From: Chlorops oryzae
Lineage: Eukaryota; Arthropoda; Insecta; Diptera; Chloropidae
Reading direction: 5' to 3'
Assembly (NCBI GenBank): GCA_020466095.1
Contig: CM035807.1
Location: 103,813,502-103,877,501 of the forward strand
Length of the DNA stretch: 64,000 bases
Shown: positions 1 through 11,747 of the stretch, one piece after another
Layout: each line of letters begins with the position of its first letter
How positions within the stretch are numbered: the stretch's first letter is position 1
Made by a program: the position numbers and the translations under genes
The notes under the pieces: generated by a model
Database searches by the model: none
Told to the model about the DNA's origin: nothing
The model's input: the letters and a program-made list of their open reading frames with translations, nothing else

Positions 1-115
1 GTATCGCAGGAGCAGACGATTTGACGGCCGCCAAAGCCGGCGCGTTGGTAGCAATAATTGGTCGATGTTTGATTCTGGAAGCCGCATGTACGAATTATGC
101 GCGTGTCCTCTGGCA
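1..115 (-). CDS. Gene 1, exon 3 (partial, C-terminal Ly6 half)
   Basis: Acceptor TTTAG at 120-116, then codons for PEDTRIIRTCGFQNQTSTNY and on to VCSCD. The exon is cut by the window edge before the terminal CN of the domain. Confidence 0.87.
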
Positions 116-3100
116 CTAAAGCGATAGAATATATACGTTAATAAAATAATTGACTCTTTTGAATGATTTGAATGAAAGCAAATCAAATACCCACAATTAT
201 TGACGGAGAACTCGATGACTTGTTTGATCTTCCGGCAATAAGTCGGTATACCTTTGCCCCTTGTTGGGTAATCCTCTTGACAATCTTTCAACAAATTATT
301 CGGCGGTATGTCCAATGCGCAATTGGCATCCTTATGACTATTACATACGTAGCATTTAATTGCCGTCCCTGTGGGGAAATTGTGAACGAGCAGGTATTAA
401 AATATCCAACAAAAAATAATTCGATGATGAAAAAAAAAAAAAAACTTTAAATGTTCGCCGCGGAGATGGACTCTAACCGCCATTAGTGCAGCATATTGTA
501 ACCTTAATTTCTTCCCATTGTTCACTGCTTTGGCACAAATAAGAAAATGCGCTCAAGACGAGAAATGATGTTTAAGAAGAGAGAATTAAAAAAAAAAAAA
601 GAAAAAAGAAAAGATGAACAAAAAACAAACAAACCGGTCAAATCGAGTTTCTTTACAATGGGAGCTGTTAAAATTTATGCCTCGCATTGTGCGCGAAATC
701 TTCCTTTTTAGTTCTAATTATTTGACGCTTTAGTGTCAGTTTTGAAAAGACAGACCATGTCATGAATACTTTTGATATTTTCACGCCATTATCGCTGCTG
801 TGAATTGGTCTGAGCATTGAGGCAATCTTTGCATCATTAAATTTGGCATTGTGTTCAATTAGATAATTCGTTGCAGTTTAATTTAAAAGGTATTTTTCTT
901 ACTTTTATTATATACATACATTTTTGCGGAGATAGCGATTCGCATAGAATTCTTTTTTCTTTCAATTCAAATCTATAATTTCTTACGTTTAACGCAGATT
1001 TGAGACTTAGGAATGAAAAGGTTCGACCGCCTAAAAATTTTGCACAATCAATGTAAGGAATTTATCACACAATCAGGCATGATCAAGAAATTGAATCCCC
1101 ATAAAAATATTCGAAATTTCGATTGAAATCTCATTTATTTCGATTTTTTTTTTACTCGGATTCGATTTTTAGACCATGCCTGATTATGTGATAAGTAAAT
1201 TTGGATACTTTGGAAAAAATTGGAAAAGCTTAGTTGCACGACTTAAGGAGACCTTCTGGTCTAGAATTTTTTGAAAATTGATTTTTTTTTTTTTATATAT
1301 TTCGGAAGAATAGACTTTTAAGAATATGCTGGCAAAGTTTCGTGAAGATATTGGCAATATTTGTTTTGCTACAGCCGTTTTAGTAGGTGGAGACAGCACG
1401 CAGCGCGCTTGATCAAAGCAACTTTGAACGCGTTTATCTCACAACCACTTTTTTGACCTGGTGTGAATGAAAACAAAAAAACCATCGAACCGATTCGTCT
1501 GGAATTTTTATATGTTATTCATAACATCAATGGCTATGGCCCGAACTAGAATCGAATTTTTATTTCAAGAACTTCATATTTTTTCATAAAAAAAATGGTA
1601 AAAAAAAAGGGGGAGTTTTTGATGGTTGAAATAAAAAATTGCGCCATTTTGTCAATTTAAAAAAAATTTTTTTTATTCTAGTTCCTGCCATAGCCTCATT
1701 CATTCTGATTAATAACATATTTTGTTTTTTTTTTTTGATTACCAGAACTGCCAAAATCTTTCACACCACGAGGTACTTTTTCAAAGAGGTCCACTTCAAC
1801 GCCATTTTTAAAATACAAAAAAAAAAAAATTACAACAACATTTTTTATTTTTTGTCAATAAAGAATATAATAAGCCTGCATACTTATAAAATCGTTTTTT
1901 ATTTGGCTTAATACCAAAAAAAAAATCATGAAAATACCCTAAATTTTCGTGCTCTAGACCAGATGGTCCCGTTAATTGTCGGCAACAGTTTTCCAGATCG
2001 ATCAAAATTAAAGCTCTAGAAAATCTAGCTAAATCAAATATGCGCAATTTTCATACAGGTAACGACGTTACACATACGTCCGTTGTTTCACCTCAAACTT
2101 GACGTAAACACAAATTTTTTTGAACCCTTGCGTTAGACCTACAATTCGTTCCTTTAAATATTTTTGATTGCACTTTATGGTTAAGGAGCTACAAGCGGCT
2201 TAAGATTACTGGTAACGCTAAAAAATTGGAACCTTTGTGAAATTTGGCCATATGGGGTTTTCTTATACATTGATCAAGTACTTTCAGGAATTGCAGTACA
2301 ATTTTTTTGTTTACATTCGATGAGCTTCAAAGTGTTTCACAGTCTTTGTTTTAGGGCCATAAACGGATATACTTCTAATATGAGGCACAATGAATGGTAT
2401 GTTTCGGATTCCATACACTGGGATAAATTGAGCGTTTAACTGCATCGTCCTCTGGGCACCTTTGCAAACAAACATTAGAAACTAAATAAACCTAGGAAAA
2501 TCCTTAGCTCTCTTGAAACAATGCAAAATAACCCTAATCGATGGAATTCGAATGGGTCATACGATACATATTTATCCTTTTCCACTTTATGCCTTTCGTT
2601 TTCCAATCAATTGCACAGAAAAGGTAAGATAGAAATGGCATGATGGGCATATGATCGTACTTCTGTTAAGTTGTTCGTGACTTAAGCGAAAATAAACAGA
2701 TTCCGTACCCTCCATGACAATTCGAAAGCAAAAAAGCTCTTAATTTAAGGGTCATTTTTCATATTTTCCCCACCATAGCATAGGCATGAGTGCAAGCACT
2801 CAAAGGAATGAGAGTTTGTGGCAATCTTTTTTTTAAGGATTAATTGAATCTAAATATTAAAAGATGAAGAAAAGTGAGAAGAGAATGAGCGTTGGACGAA
2901 ATTTTTATCCAGTAAACTCGTAATAAATCCATCTCCCTTTCTTTCCAAGGAATCATGATGTGCGAGATGTCAAATTAAAACTCAATTTATTGCTTTCAAA
3001 ATAAATTATAATTTTTCTCCTTGGATCGTTCAAACTAGATGCACACTCGGTTTTATATGACCATTTATTTTAGAGCATTTTCTAACTGAAAGTAATTTAA

Positions 3101-4508
3101 ATTAAAATAAAAAATAATTATAAATCAATGAAGAATATTTCCGGGACAAAAGCTCCAAGTTATTGATCTGGCCATTTACCTACTTTATAAAATAAAGCCA
3201 CATGTGTGAGTCACTTAAACTTCGCCCATCATCATCCAGTCACTTAAAAAATAAATCGAAGAATTTTTTGAAAGCTCAACTGCATTTTTTAGTCTCTTTT
3301 TAACCTGCCCTTTAAAGGATTTTGATTAAAGAATTCGTTAGTCCAAAATGGATTAATGGTATCTACAAATAGACAAGGAAATTTACACAGGCCTGGGGTT
3401 TAGAACCCCCAAAAATCGCCCCTTGCACACAGGCCTGTTTTTACAAGTCTAGAATAGTAAACTAATTTATTAGCAAGCAGTCGAAAGGATTAAGATAAAG
3501 CTGATGGGGGGCTGTTGTCTAAAATGTTTCCAAGAACATGATCCTTCAAATCAATGTCCGCGAAAAAAAGGGAAATTTCCGATGCTCAAACGTCTTCCAT
3601 TAAGTCCATAAGGCGAGCTTATACATAACTATATTTTGTTATACTTATTACGAAAATTGATGGTAAATAATTTTACCGCGCCCAGGATTTGAGGAACAAG
3701 GCCAAACTGAATGCCAGTGTGGACAAAAGAAATTTCTTTGAAGTTTTTGATGGCGAATTTATTTGAAATAATCTTTCAAATTTATTAATTTAGTTTTTGT
3801 GCAAAAACAAATAAAAATAATTATTTTCAAATCCTCCGCAAAAGAGACGCAACTCAAAATTTGTTCATAATTTTCAAAATTTCGCGATACTTGAAATGAG
3901 AATACGGTCTCACCCCTTAGAAAAAAGAGAAACCAACGAGTAAGAAATAAATAATAACACGAAAGGACAAAGGATAAAAGAATACCGAAGCATGCGACTG
4001 CTAGCAGAAGTTAGAACAAGAGGGCGGAGATGCTAAGAAAGCATGGAAACGCTTAAGACACGAGCGAGAAGGCACATGACATGTGCTCTCAAATGCTCCA
4101 TTTTACAGCGATACGTACATACATATGTAGGTAGGTATGTAATTTTTACTTGAATGCGAAATTTTACTTTTCGAATATTTTGCTTAGCTCAAAAACATCA
4201 TTTCTATATCCTTTGAAGCATATCCTTCGACGCCTACGAAATGGCTTGGCCAAAGGAATTTTCTCGTCCAAAAGGTCTTTGCACTCCTCCAATTGACTCA
4301 CATAAAACGGTTACATTATGTAACTCAATTTTAGGTCAATTTCTTTGCTTCGCAGTTTTCTTCGTGCTGTAAATCTGTCCATTGCAGAAGTTTATGCCAA
4401 GGAAAAAGAACAAAAAAAAAAAAAAATTATAAAATAAAATAAAGGAAACTCACCCTGTTGGACGGCTAAAATTAAAACTAAGGCGCTGACTGCCAATAAG
4501 AACTGCAT
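1..4508 (-). CDS. Ly6/uPAR three-finger protein, gene 1 (3' end outside window)
   Basis: Spliced gene read on the minus strand: exon 1 4508-4454, exon 2 368-195, exon 3 115-1, running off the window. The protein starts with an 18-residue hydrophobic leader (MQFLLAVSALVLILAVQQ) and then the family's N-terminal signature, TAIKCYVCNS at residues 20-29. Further cysteines follow in Ly6 order (NC, DC, YC, RTCGF, NYCYQ, VCSCD). The final CN motif and any GPI tail lie beyond position 1. Intron phases agree: exon 1 ends G|GTGAGT and joins GG, giving GT-AIKC; exon 2 ends at AATT|GTGGGT and joins TG, giving NNLPED. The introns are 4,085 bp and 79 bp. Ly6 proteins are small disulfide-bonded surface or secreted proteins; in flies several act in septate junctions, neuronal excitability or signalling. 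The text resembles the Drosophila CG6329-type proteins from memory, so no symbol is given. Membership is sure; the exact orthologue is not. Confidence 0.88.
195..368 (-). CDS. Gene 1, exon 2 (N-terminal Ly6 half)
   Basis: Acceptor TTTCCCCACAG at 379-369 leads into 174 bases coding TAIKCYVCNSHKDANC and on to EFSVNN. The donor AATT|GTGGGT is slightly weak. It is chosen because it joins exon 3 in frame and the alternative, CC|GTCAAT, does not. Confidence 0.85.
1062..1194. repeat. Foldback element (short MITE)
   Basis: The two ends are near-perfect inverted repeats of about 37 bases: TTATCACACAATCAGGCATG at the left and its inverse, with TTATCACATAATCAGGCATG on the minus strand, at the right. 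Total length is 133 bp and there is no ORF. The superfamily is unclear. Confidence 0.75.
1243..1975. mobile_element. TTAA-flanked foldback MITE, family A copy 1 (piggyBac-type target site)
   Basis: TTAA at 1243-1246 and 1972-1975 flanks inverted ends GGAGACCTTCTGGTCTAGA and TCTAGACCAGATGGTCCCG. The interior is itself imperfectly palindromic (a GAACTAGAATCGAATTTTT arm meets TTTTATTCTAGTTCCTGCC). It encodes no transposase. A TTAA duplication is the hallmark of piggyBac-type transposition. A second copy in the same orientation is at 50579-51313. Confidence 0.85.
4454..4508 (-). CDS. Gene 1, exon 1 (signal peptide)
   Basis: ATG at 4508-4506 opens 18 hydrophobic codons plus one base and stops at a consensus donor, G|GTGAGT. 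No in-frame alternative start is needed. Phase 1 matches the signal-peptide exons of genes 2 and 4. Confidence 0.88.
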
Positions 4509-5188
4509 TTTTGTATTTGTATGTGTGTGTTTGTTTTTTTAGTTCAATTAATTATAATTTTTTTTTATGAATTTGAACTTATTTTCTTCTCGCAAGGAAT
4601 CAACTTCGCTCAATCACAATCACTTTTTTTTATTTTATATTATTTTTTTTACTATCGATTTTAATTTGTTATTATTATTTTAAATTGTTCCTATCGATTC
4701 TTGTGCATTTGTATTTTATTTAATTCGAATTCAAATGATTTTTATGAATATTTTTTTTTTTTTTAAATAACTGCCTTCACGTCACAAATGATTTTTTTCA
4801 AAGTATACCGACGAAACCGCTTTCGGAACTGCGAGTGCGAGCATGCAACTGCGAGCAATGGACGAATTGAAGATACAACCCGAGAGGCAAATGCCGAGCG
4901 AGATAGAATTTGTTGTTGCTTTTGTTTTTGTTTTTTTTCGTTGGTGTGTTGTGAGTTACGGTGGGCTGGCACAACCCCTAATCAAAATCGTGTTCGTTTT
5001 GTTCAAGCTTTAAGGAATCAAAAATTTTTTATTTGTCATATCTGTGCGTGCAGCGAGCAAACGAAATGTGAACGACGCCGTCTGCGTATTATGGAAAGTT
5101 TATACACAGAAAAACAGAGTACGATAAATTCCAATTAATAGCGATTGTTAAGCTCGATTCATTGGCTTTTTAATAGCCAAAATTCATA
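4509..5188. promoter_or_regulatory. Upstream region of gene 1 (probable 5' UTR and promoter)
   Basis: This follows the gene 1 start codon on its 5' side. 4509-4780 is very AT-rich. 4785-4960 is less AT-rich, with repeated GCGAG/CTCGC words. ORFs of 69-116 codons on both strands here have no signal or domain and look like chance. No TATA box or start site could be fixed, so this is a positional inference only. Confidence 0.3.
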
Positions 5189-5350
5189 GGGGTATTCACA
5201 AAGGCATCGGAAAATATTAAAGTCGGAAAATTTGAACATTTTATCTGCTTAAAAAGTTGTGCAAGATACAAAAAAAAGTTTAAACATTTTTTTAAGATGT
5301 CGCAATTTTCCGACTTTCCAACGTTTTTAACACGCCTTTCTGAGTACCCC
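5189..5350. mobile_element. Harbinger- or mariner-type MITE, GGGGTATTCA family copy 1
   Basis: Inverted ends GGGGTATTCACAAAGGC and GCCTTTCTGAGTACCCC, flanked by TA (CATA / TAAT). It is 162 bp, non-coding and AT-rich inside. It is related to the element at 53001-53233. Confidence 0.7.
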
Positions 5351-5489
5351 TAATAATTTGAAACAAATCAGAAAATTTGGGAAAAGTTCGTAATGTTAAA
5401 TTTTAAACAAAGTTTTTTTTTGGCTGATATTTTTATATTGAACACCAAAGATATTAACACTTAACAAAACTTTGTTTGATTGTTTTGTT

Positions 5490-5815
5490 ATATATTTTTT
5501 TTTTTGCGGCGAGGAGGTCAAAAATCCTTTCGGACTGACAGCATCCGTGATTGCTGGGTGTGTGGTGAACCCACTAAAAATCATCCCCCTCTCTTCTAGT
5601 TGGGATTCCTACATTGGAAACGCTGTGGCAGTACTTCGGGGAAGGGCCCCAAATTCGTCAAAGGTGACACTCCCTACAATAATCCCGCGGCCGGGTCTCG
5701 CTTTCATGCATTTATTTACCAGTCTGCATGATTCGACTGGGGCAATCGGCTAGCACCGCGACTCAGGAAAGGCGGGGCCGTCAAACCCGTGACCCGTGCC
5801 ATGGGCCCCTTGCCT
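5490..5815 (-). mobile_element. GC-rich retroposon fragment with A-tail on minus strand
   Basis: Base composition jumps to about half G+C, unlike the neighbours, and the block ends at 5494-5504 in a T-run, which is a poly(A) tail on the minus strand. That suggests the 3' end of a truncated LINE or SINE. The plus strand has a 93-codon ORF across it and the minus strand short ones; none matched a reverse transcriptase motif that I know. Fragment identity is unknown. Confidence 0.45.
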
Positions 5816-5893
5816 CATTTTGATTTGTTATATCAAACCATATATAACTATACATATATGTCACTCAGGAGCCGTTTCTATTTTGGCTCTTTT

Positions 5894-5972
5894 CAACACG
5901 GTCTTGGGTACCCACCACGGTCTTGGGTACTCACCAAAATGAGCATTTTTCACTTAGGTACTCACCAAAATT
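5894..5972 (+). repeat. Short direct repeats around GGTACTCACC
   Basis: The unit CACGGTCTTGGGTACYCACC occurs twice in tandem (from about 5898 and 5918), followed by a degenerate third unit ending TAGGTACTCACCAAAAT. No coding role is seen. Confidence 0.6.
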
Positions 5973-6244
5973 TTTCTCTCTCGCTCTTATTTTTGCCTGC
6001 CGAGTAACATCTCTTTCTAACTGGCGCGAAATGTCCCGCCCAAAATCTATGAGAGTGACATATATAGTAATATATGTATCAAACAATGAAAGTTTTAGTG
6101 CAAATAAATATTTTTCTACAATTCTCATTAGCTTTATGCGTACTTACAAAACAAGAAAATACCAAATAATCAAAAATTAGCAAACATATGTTTATGATGT
6201 TATAATGTTTAATTATCGTCCGTAAACTGACTTACTTTACAGAC

Positions 6245-6693
6245 CAGTGATGCCAGTATTTGGGAAGAAATTTTCCCTCAGATATTTATATAAAATCCCT
6301 TTTGTTCTGTTTTCTAAAGAAATATAACAACAAAAAATCACCTTCAAAAATTTTAAGTAGTTTTTGGGTCAAAACAAAGCCTGAAAAATCTCTCAAATCC
6401 ACAAAATGGGAAAACTTCCTCAACCTGGCATCACTGTAGGTTGGTAGATAGGTTGAAGTGGCTGCCACTTAGGCCGTTAATCGGCCCATTGTGATACCAA
6501 GGAGGTTTTCTTGTGTTTGTGTGAGTGTATGTCTTTTTATGTAGTGTGCCCCTAACATGCGATTTTTGAAAAACCAGTGCTAGGCTTGGAACATTACACT
6601 CCGTTTCGCCTGTGCCGGGAATCGAAACGCGGACCCTTGGATCAAGAGCATAGCACGCATCCCCTACGCTATCCCAGAGCCACGGCATCACTG
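6245..6693. mobile_element. hAT-type MITE, interrupted by a SINE
   Basis: Inverted ends CAGTGATGCCAG and CTGGCATCACTG with 8-bp flanks TTACAGAC (6237-6244) and TTACAGGC (6694-6701), a one-mismatch duplication of hAT size. The right end is duplicated around the SINE at 6438-6683. Without the SINE the element is about 190 bp. A diverged relative lies at 56891-57077. Confidence 0.85.
6438..6683 (-). mobile_element. tRNA-derived SINE, minus orientation, with 11-bp target duplication
   Basis: On the minus strand it begins GTGGCTCTGGGATAGCGTAG (an A-box-like region), has CGCGTTTCGATTCCCGG (a B-box-like region), and ends in a tail with ATCACAATGGGCC and GGCAGCCACTTCAACCTA. GGCATCACTGT occurs at 6427-6437 and again at 6684-6694, a perfect 11-bp duplication. 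It is non-coding; the 86-codon ORF across it is incidental. The tail resembles that of the SINEs at 40141 and 51503. Confidence 0.85.
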
Positions 6694-6701
6694 TTACAGG
6701 C

Positions 6702-8228
6702 TAGAATTTTTATTATGGAACATGTAGATGAGGTAGAATATCTTTTTGTATTTATGCCTTAACCCCAGGTTAAGCGAAAAATATATTAAATATAATTTTA
6801 AAAATTGAAAAAAATTAAAAATTTTATTTATTGTTGATTGTTAATACTTCGATTAATTGTCGCAAACAAACGAATTGCTTGGGACAACGAAAAGTTTGAT
6901 GGGCTGAGTTTAAACAACGAATTTGTTATATTATAAAAAAATTTTTTGTATTTACTTACAAAAATTTTTTCTGTGTACTGCTGAGAGTGCTTGCTTTAGT
7001 ACTCCGAAAAAAATGAATTTTTTGGATTAAACTGCATCAGCTGGCTTTGGATGAATTCTCTAACGACTCTAGAGATGATGGGGTGGAAACACTTCGTTGA
7101 GTAGCTTTGTTGAGAGCGCTCATGATTTGAGCAATGCTTTTGTTTTTTATTTTGTTTACAAAATTTTACTGTCTAATCAAGTCCATGGATCATGAGGACA
7201 AGCCAAAGAAGTGGCACAATAAATGCTGAAAATATAATGTACAACTGTTTCAATTATAAGCCAATTATTCACTTAATGTCTAGCCACTCGTGAGCAGTTC
7301 ATTCGAAATAGAATCTTAAAATTACCGTTCGAAACTAGTTTTCACTTTCCGTTCAGCTACAAACTCACAAAAAGAACGTTTAATTAAAATAAATAAAATG
7401 TTTCCTCATAAGCGCGTTTTCGTGATTGTTGAAAGGGAGCTTTTTAATTTGTGACTGAACAAAAAAAAAAAAAAAAACTCATTCTACAAAATTATTCAAA
7501 AATTTTTATTTTCTGCACTTCTAAAATGAAATTTTAATCAAAAAAAGCGGAATATTTCAAGCAGGATGTTCGAAGACTTGACCAATGTGAGTCACACAGC
7601 ATCTACCACCCACATTTGTGCACTAACGTTTTTCTAAATTTATCAAAAAGCAAATTTTGGATTTTGATAAAATTTTTTTTATGAAAGATAAAACTTGGAG
7701 GTTTTTTTTTTGAATACCCAGAAGGGGGCACGAATTTTTTTTAAATTTAAATTTTATTTTTTGTTGAAAAAATCAAAACATTTTTTTTAGATTCCTTGTT
7801 TTATTAACTATCAGTCGCCATTTGTTGCATTTTTCTACCTTAATTAGTTTTTTGGGATATAAAATTTTGAAAAGAAATTTGAATAAAACGGATTTTTCGA
7901 GGGTATTTCAAGAACACTGGGCAATTGGAACCTAAAAATCGATTTCTGCAGTGTTTTTTGGTTGAACAAAAGTTTAATGTCCGTTTCAGGGGCCAATTGC
8001 CTTCCTTAGTCGGCAAGACCCTTGAAAAATGAAAAATCCAGATTTTTGGTATCGAAAGAAATTCAAAAGTGCCCAGAATTTCCAAATTTCAAAGCTTCCT
8101 CAGATTGATATGACTTTTCCTGAACTATGGTCCCCAATTTAATCTCTAAAAATAAACCATATCCAAGTAGGTACTTATATGTCATAATACAAACAAGGAA
8201 ATTTCTCCTCAGCGAAGAGATAAATCAA
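6702..8228. other. AT-rich intergenic DNA, nothing recognised
   Basis: No coding region, RNA gene or clean inverted-repeat element was seen. Homopolymer runs are frequent. Confidence 0.5.
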
Positions 8229-8305
8229 ACTCTTTCTCTCTCTCTCTCTCTCTCTCTCCTCTTCTCCTCTCTCTCTCTCTCCTCCCTCTGTTTCTTTCTC
8301 TCTTC
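8229..8305 (+). repeat. CT microsatellite
   Basis: TCTCTC runs interrupted by CCTCT and TTTC. The Ser/Leu ORF across it is a translation of the repeat. Confidence 0.9.
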
Positions 8306-9935
8306 CGAAAGTACATACTTAATTTAACCCACTCAAAGTGGAATAGATTTGATTTTTTCAAAGGCTATTGTACTGTATCGTCCGAAGCTTTGATTGAATC
8401 TAAAAAAAGTAACAGCGAATTTCGTATGAAATTGATGTCATTACCATATTAATTTATTTCAATTCTTTCATGCACTTTAATCTATGCGTTTGTTTTTCCC
8501 AACTTGAAACCTTGGAAGAGGTAACTTTGCCAAAAATTTAACTTTTAATGATTCCATTATATTTAAATAGTATAATTAATTTAATATATTTAAATAGTCT
8601 GGAAAGTAGATATGTTGAATGATCGTGGCCCCTTTAAAATATAGAAAAATTATTTTAAATACCCTCTAGTTAAAACCATTGGGTCAATTGGCTAAAGGCA
8701 ACTAGTGCTTTCACCCGAACTCAAGAACTAGTGCAATAGGGAGTGGAGTTTCTTATGGTGTGTTGTAATATACTTGTACAGCTATATCATTCATTTCTTT
8801 ACAAGCGTTTGAGGAGTGCGGGGTGCGTTGATAAGAAAGTCCAAATTAAAAAAACTCCAATTAAATGCTTAAAATTAAAGAAAGTGCTTCAAATCGAGTA
8901 TGAACAGCATAACATTTATGGCGCACAGGCATTAGCGCAGTGAGGGGATAGTGAATAGAAGGGGGGAGACGAAGTTTATCGATACGCCACTGGCTTTTCC
9001 TACGATATAATCTAGGAAATTTTAGAAATTCTTACCATATCCATTCCTCAAAAGTTCCATCTTAAAAAAGGGTTTTACAGTCAGGCGAGGCTACAAATGC
9101 ACAGATAAAGATACCCTGCAGGAATTCCAACTACTCCCTGAATAGTCGCAAAATATCAGTACTACTCGATATTTTCTACCCAACTATATTTAGCAGTGAC
9201 ACAAACCTGTTGTTCTATGGGCATACCTAAGACACAATCCTATTTGGCATGGACACGAACTCTTGTTGTAGAGAACTAGCACAGACACACACTTTTGCTG
9301 TAGAGAACTAGTTCAGACACCGATTCTGGAATGAAGGTGTATAATTCAGATTTGAATTTAACGTATTTTGAATTCAATTCGAAATTCAAATTCAGCTTTT
9401 CAAATTGAGAAATATTGTAGAAGGGAAAGGCTCAATGGAAGAAGCGTTATTCGTCTAATAATTCTTTTGTGATAAGGATATTAAAATACTCAGTGTATCA
9501 TGGCCTTGCAAAAATTACTTCCCTCTATCCATACTCTACTGTAGTTCCATTCTCTCACTCACTTTAAATGAATTTAAGAGATTCAAATAAAAAGTGTACC
9601 GATTTTATCGCGATTAGAAAACTATCTAAATTCATTTAAAATTGGAAGAGATTTGATAAAACCAATTTCGATTATTTTCAATTCGTTGCTTAATCACATT
9701 ATTTAAAAAATGATAATCTATCTATCTTTATACCATGTATAACTCATAGGAATTCTTGAAACAGCATGACATGACACACACGTTTTTGAAGGCAGGATCG
9801 ATAGTTCACTTTATGGCTGGCAACTATGTTTTCTCCTTCCCGAAAAGATCAATTTTCCCTTTTTCTAAGTTCAAAATATTTACTTGATCTTTTTCAAGCC
9901 TCTCTTCACAAAGTAGTTCAGTGGTGAGGCGGTCA
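8306..9935. other. Intergenic DNA with one short dispersed repeat
   Basis: 8693-8760 (GGCAACTAGTGCTTTCAC, then AGAACTAGTGCAATAGGG) matches 34363-34432 with substitutions. The stretch near 9230-9320 has a short direct repeat (GTAGAGAACTAG). No gene was seen. Confidence 0.5.
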
Positions 9936-10072
9936 GAGGGAGGGAGAGAGTGGGAGAAAGGATGAACGAAGGCATGATTGGCGGTGAGAGCGGGGGAGAG
10001 GTGAAGAGAGCTAGAGAGGGAGAGAGAGAGAGAGACAGACAGAGAGATCAAGAGATCAAGAGATCAAGAGAT

Positions 10073-10111
<39 letters not shown>

Positions 10112-10215
10112 CAGAGAGATCAAGAGAGAGAAGAGAGACAGAGAGATCAGAGAGAGAGAGAGAGAGACAGAGAGATCTAGAGAGAGAGAGAGAGGACAGA
10201 GAGATCAAGAGAGGA

Positions 10216-10247
<32 letters not shown>

Positions 10248-10251
10248 GAAG
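9936..10251 (+). repeat. GA microsatellite with GATCAAGA units
   Basis: About 315 bp of GAGAGA with interspersed GATCAAGA, mainly at 10048-10080, and GACAGAGAGATC. The Arg/Glu-rich ORF over it is low-complexity translation. Confidence 0.92.
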
Positions 10252-11747
10252 AAGTGTCTTAAAATTGTTATTTCTCAAAAAGCTTAACATTGATTAATTT
10301 GGCTTTCTGAACACTCTTACCTATTGATTCTGGACACTTTCTTTTCTTCGGAGGCGGGACGAAGTTCACGGGATCTGATAGTAAATAATAAAAAACGACA
10401 CTCTACTTAAATGCTTATGAAGGGAATATTTAAAACAAAGACTCTACAATTCGTTTGGAAGTGAATTCCGAGATCAAATTTCGAACCGATTCACTCGACG
10501 ATTGCTTGTGGTTGACGAACAATCGGTAACGTGTCAAATTCAATGCAACGATTAATGCAATTTAATTAATATTCAAAATTGTGTGATTTTTTTTTTTTTT
10601 TTGAATTTCAAAAAATTTCATTTTTTATTTTCTTTTCGATGATTGTTTCCTGTTAACTTCGTAGCTGTCAATGGCAGCTGAATACGTTTGCTCATGCAAG
10701 CACGTAAATATGCATTGTGACGAGACATATCAGTTTATCAATAAATCTTACATAAGACACACTAACTGAGTTTTCACGCCGTCCAGATGCGAGCGGAAAA
10801 AACTGGATCATATACTAAGTGCGATATAATTGCGGCTGGCTGTTCGCTTTTAATTCGTTTGCTTTTGTGTGATGTCAAAGAGATTTTCTTGAGTTAATTC
10901 AATTAAATCCGAACGAGCGCGCTAGGCCGGAAGAATAAAACACAAATCATTTCGAAAGGGTTCAACAAACTGCACTGAGAAAGCCGACCATATGCAATAT
11001 TCATAACAATTAAAAAAGAATTTAAATAACATATAAAATAGAAGGAACGTTCCAGTTGACAACCGAAATTTCGAATTTGAGCTTAAATAAAAAAATTTAA
11101 AAAAAAACGAGCTACATTTCTAATCAAGTTTCTCGCTTTCGAAATATGTTCGATTAAGATCCCTCGTTATCTCTTTTCCAGCACGCTTTTGAGTCTTGTC
11201 TTTAACTCAAGACTGAGATTGTCTGATCAGAGCCTCAACACTCAACTGACCAGAGGCAGTTTCATCCTGTTTGGAACAGCTTCAGTCGAGATTTTGTTTG
11301 CTTTACAATTCCGTCTTACAATCGAAAGCTTCCGATCGTTAATCGAGCGTTTCAAGGTTAATCGGGTACTCAATGATTTTCGGGAATTTTTCTCAATGTT
11401 GCTAGCATAGAGGTTCCATCCGTAAATTAAGTGGGGGGTGTTAACGTTAGAACAAGATTTTGGCAAAACTTTTCCATTATTTTTTGTTATTTCTGAGTTT
11501 ACAATATTTCTCAAAATTCCTTTTCTCATAATTCGAAGAATTTTTTTCAACCAATAATGTTTTCCAAATCTATGGCATGGAGCTCTTTTAGCAACCAAAA
11601 ACATTATTCATCGAAACGATAAGCCACTGCTGCCAGTTTTGGGGTATGTTCCCTCAATTAAAATACATCTCTGATCTTTATTGAGTCTTAGGGAAATTTT
11701 TATGGGACAAAGTTTTATTTTTTTGAAGATTTCAAAATTAAATTTTA
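10252..11747. other. Intergenic DNA, nothing recognised
   Basis: Overlapping ORFs at 11189-11410 (plus, 73 codons) and 11242-11604 (minus, 120 codons) contradict each other and have no signal peptide, transmembrane pattern or known motif. I treat them as chance. Confidence 0.45.

Larger units (their letters stand above)
369..4453 (-). other. Gene 1, intron 1
   Basis: A 4.1 kb intron with no further Ly6 codons seen. It holds a foldback element (1062-1194) and a TTAA-flanked element (1243-1975). The rest (about 2.0-4.45 kb) is AT-rich with no feature I can support. A small direct repeat, ACACAGGCCTG, lies near 3387 and 3427. Confidence 0.7.

Noticed and set aside
5472..5753. 93-codon plus-strand ORF in the GC-rich block
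   Set aside because: The block has an A-tail for the opposite strand and no protein motif; base composition alone explains the open frame.
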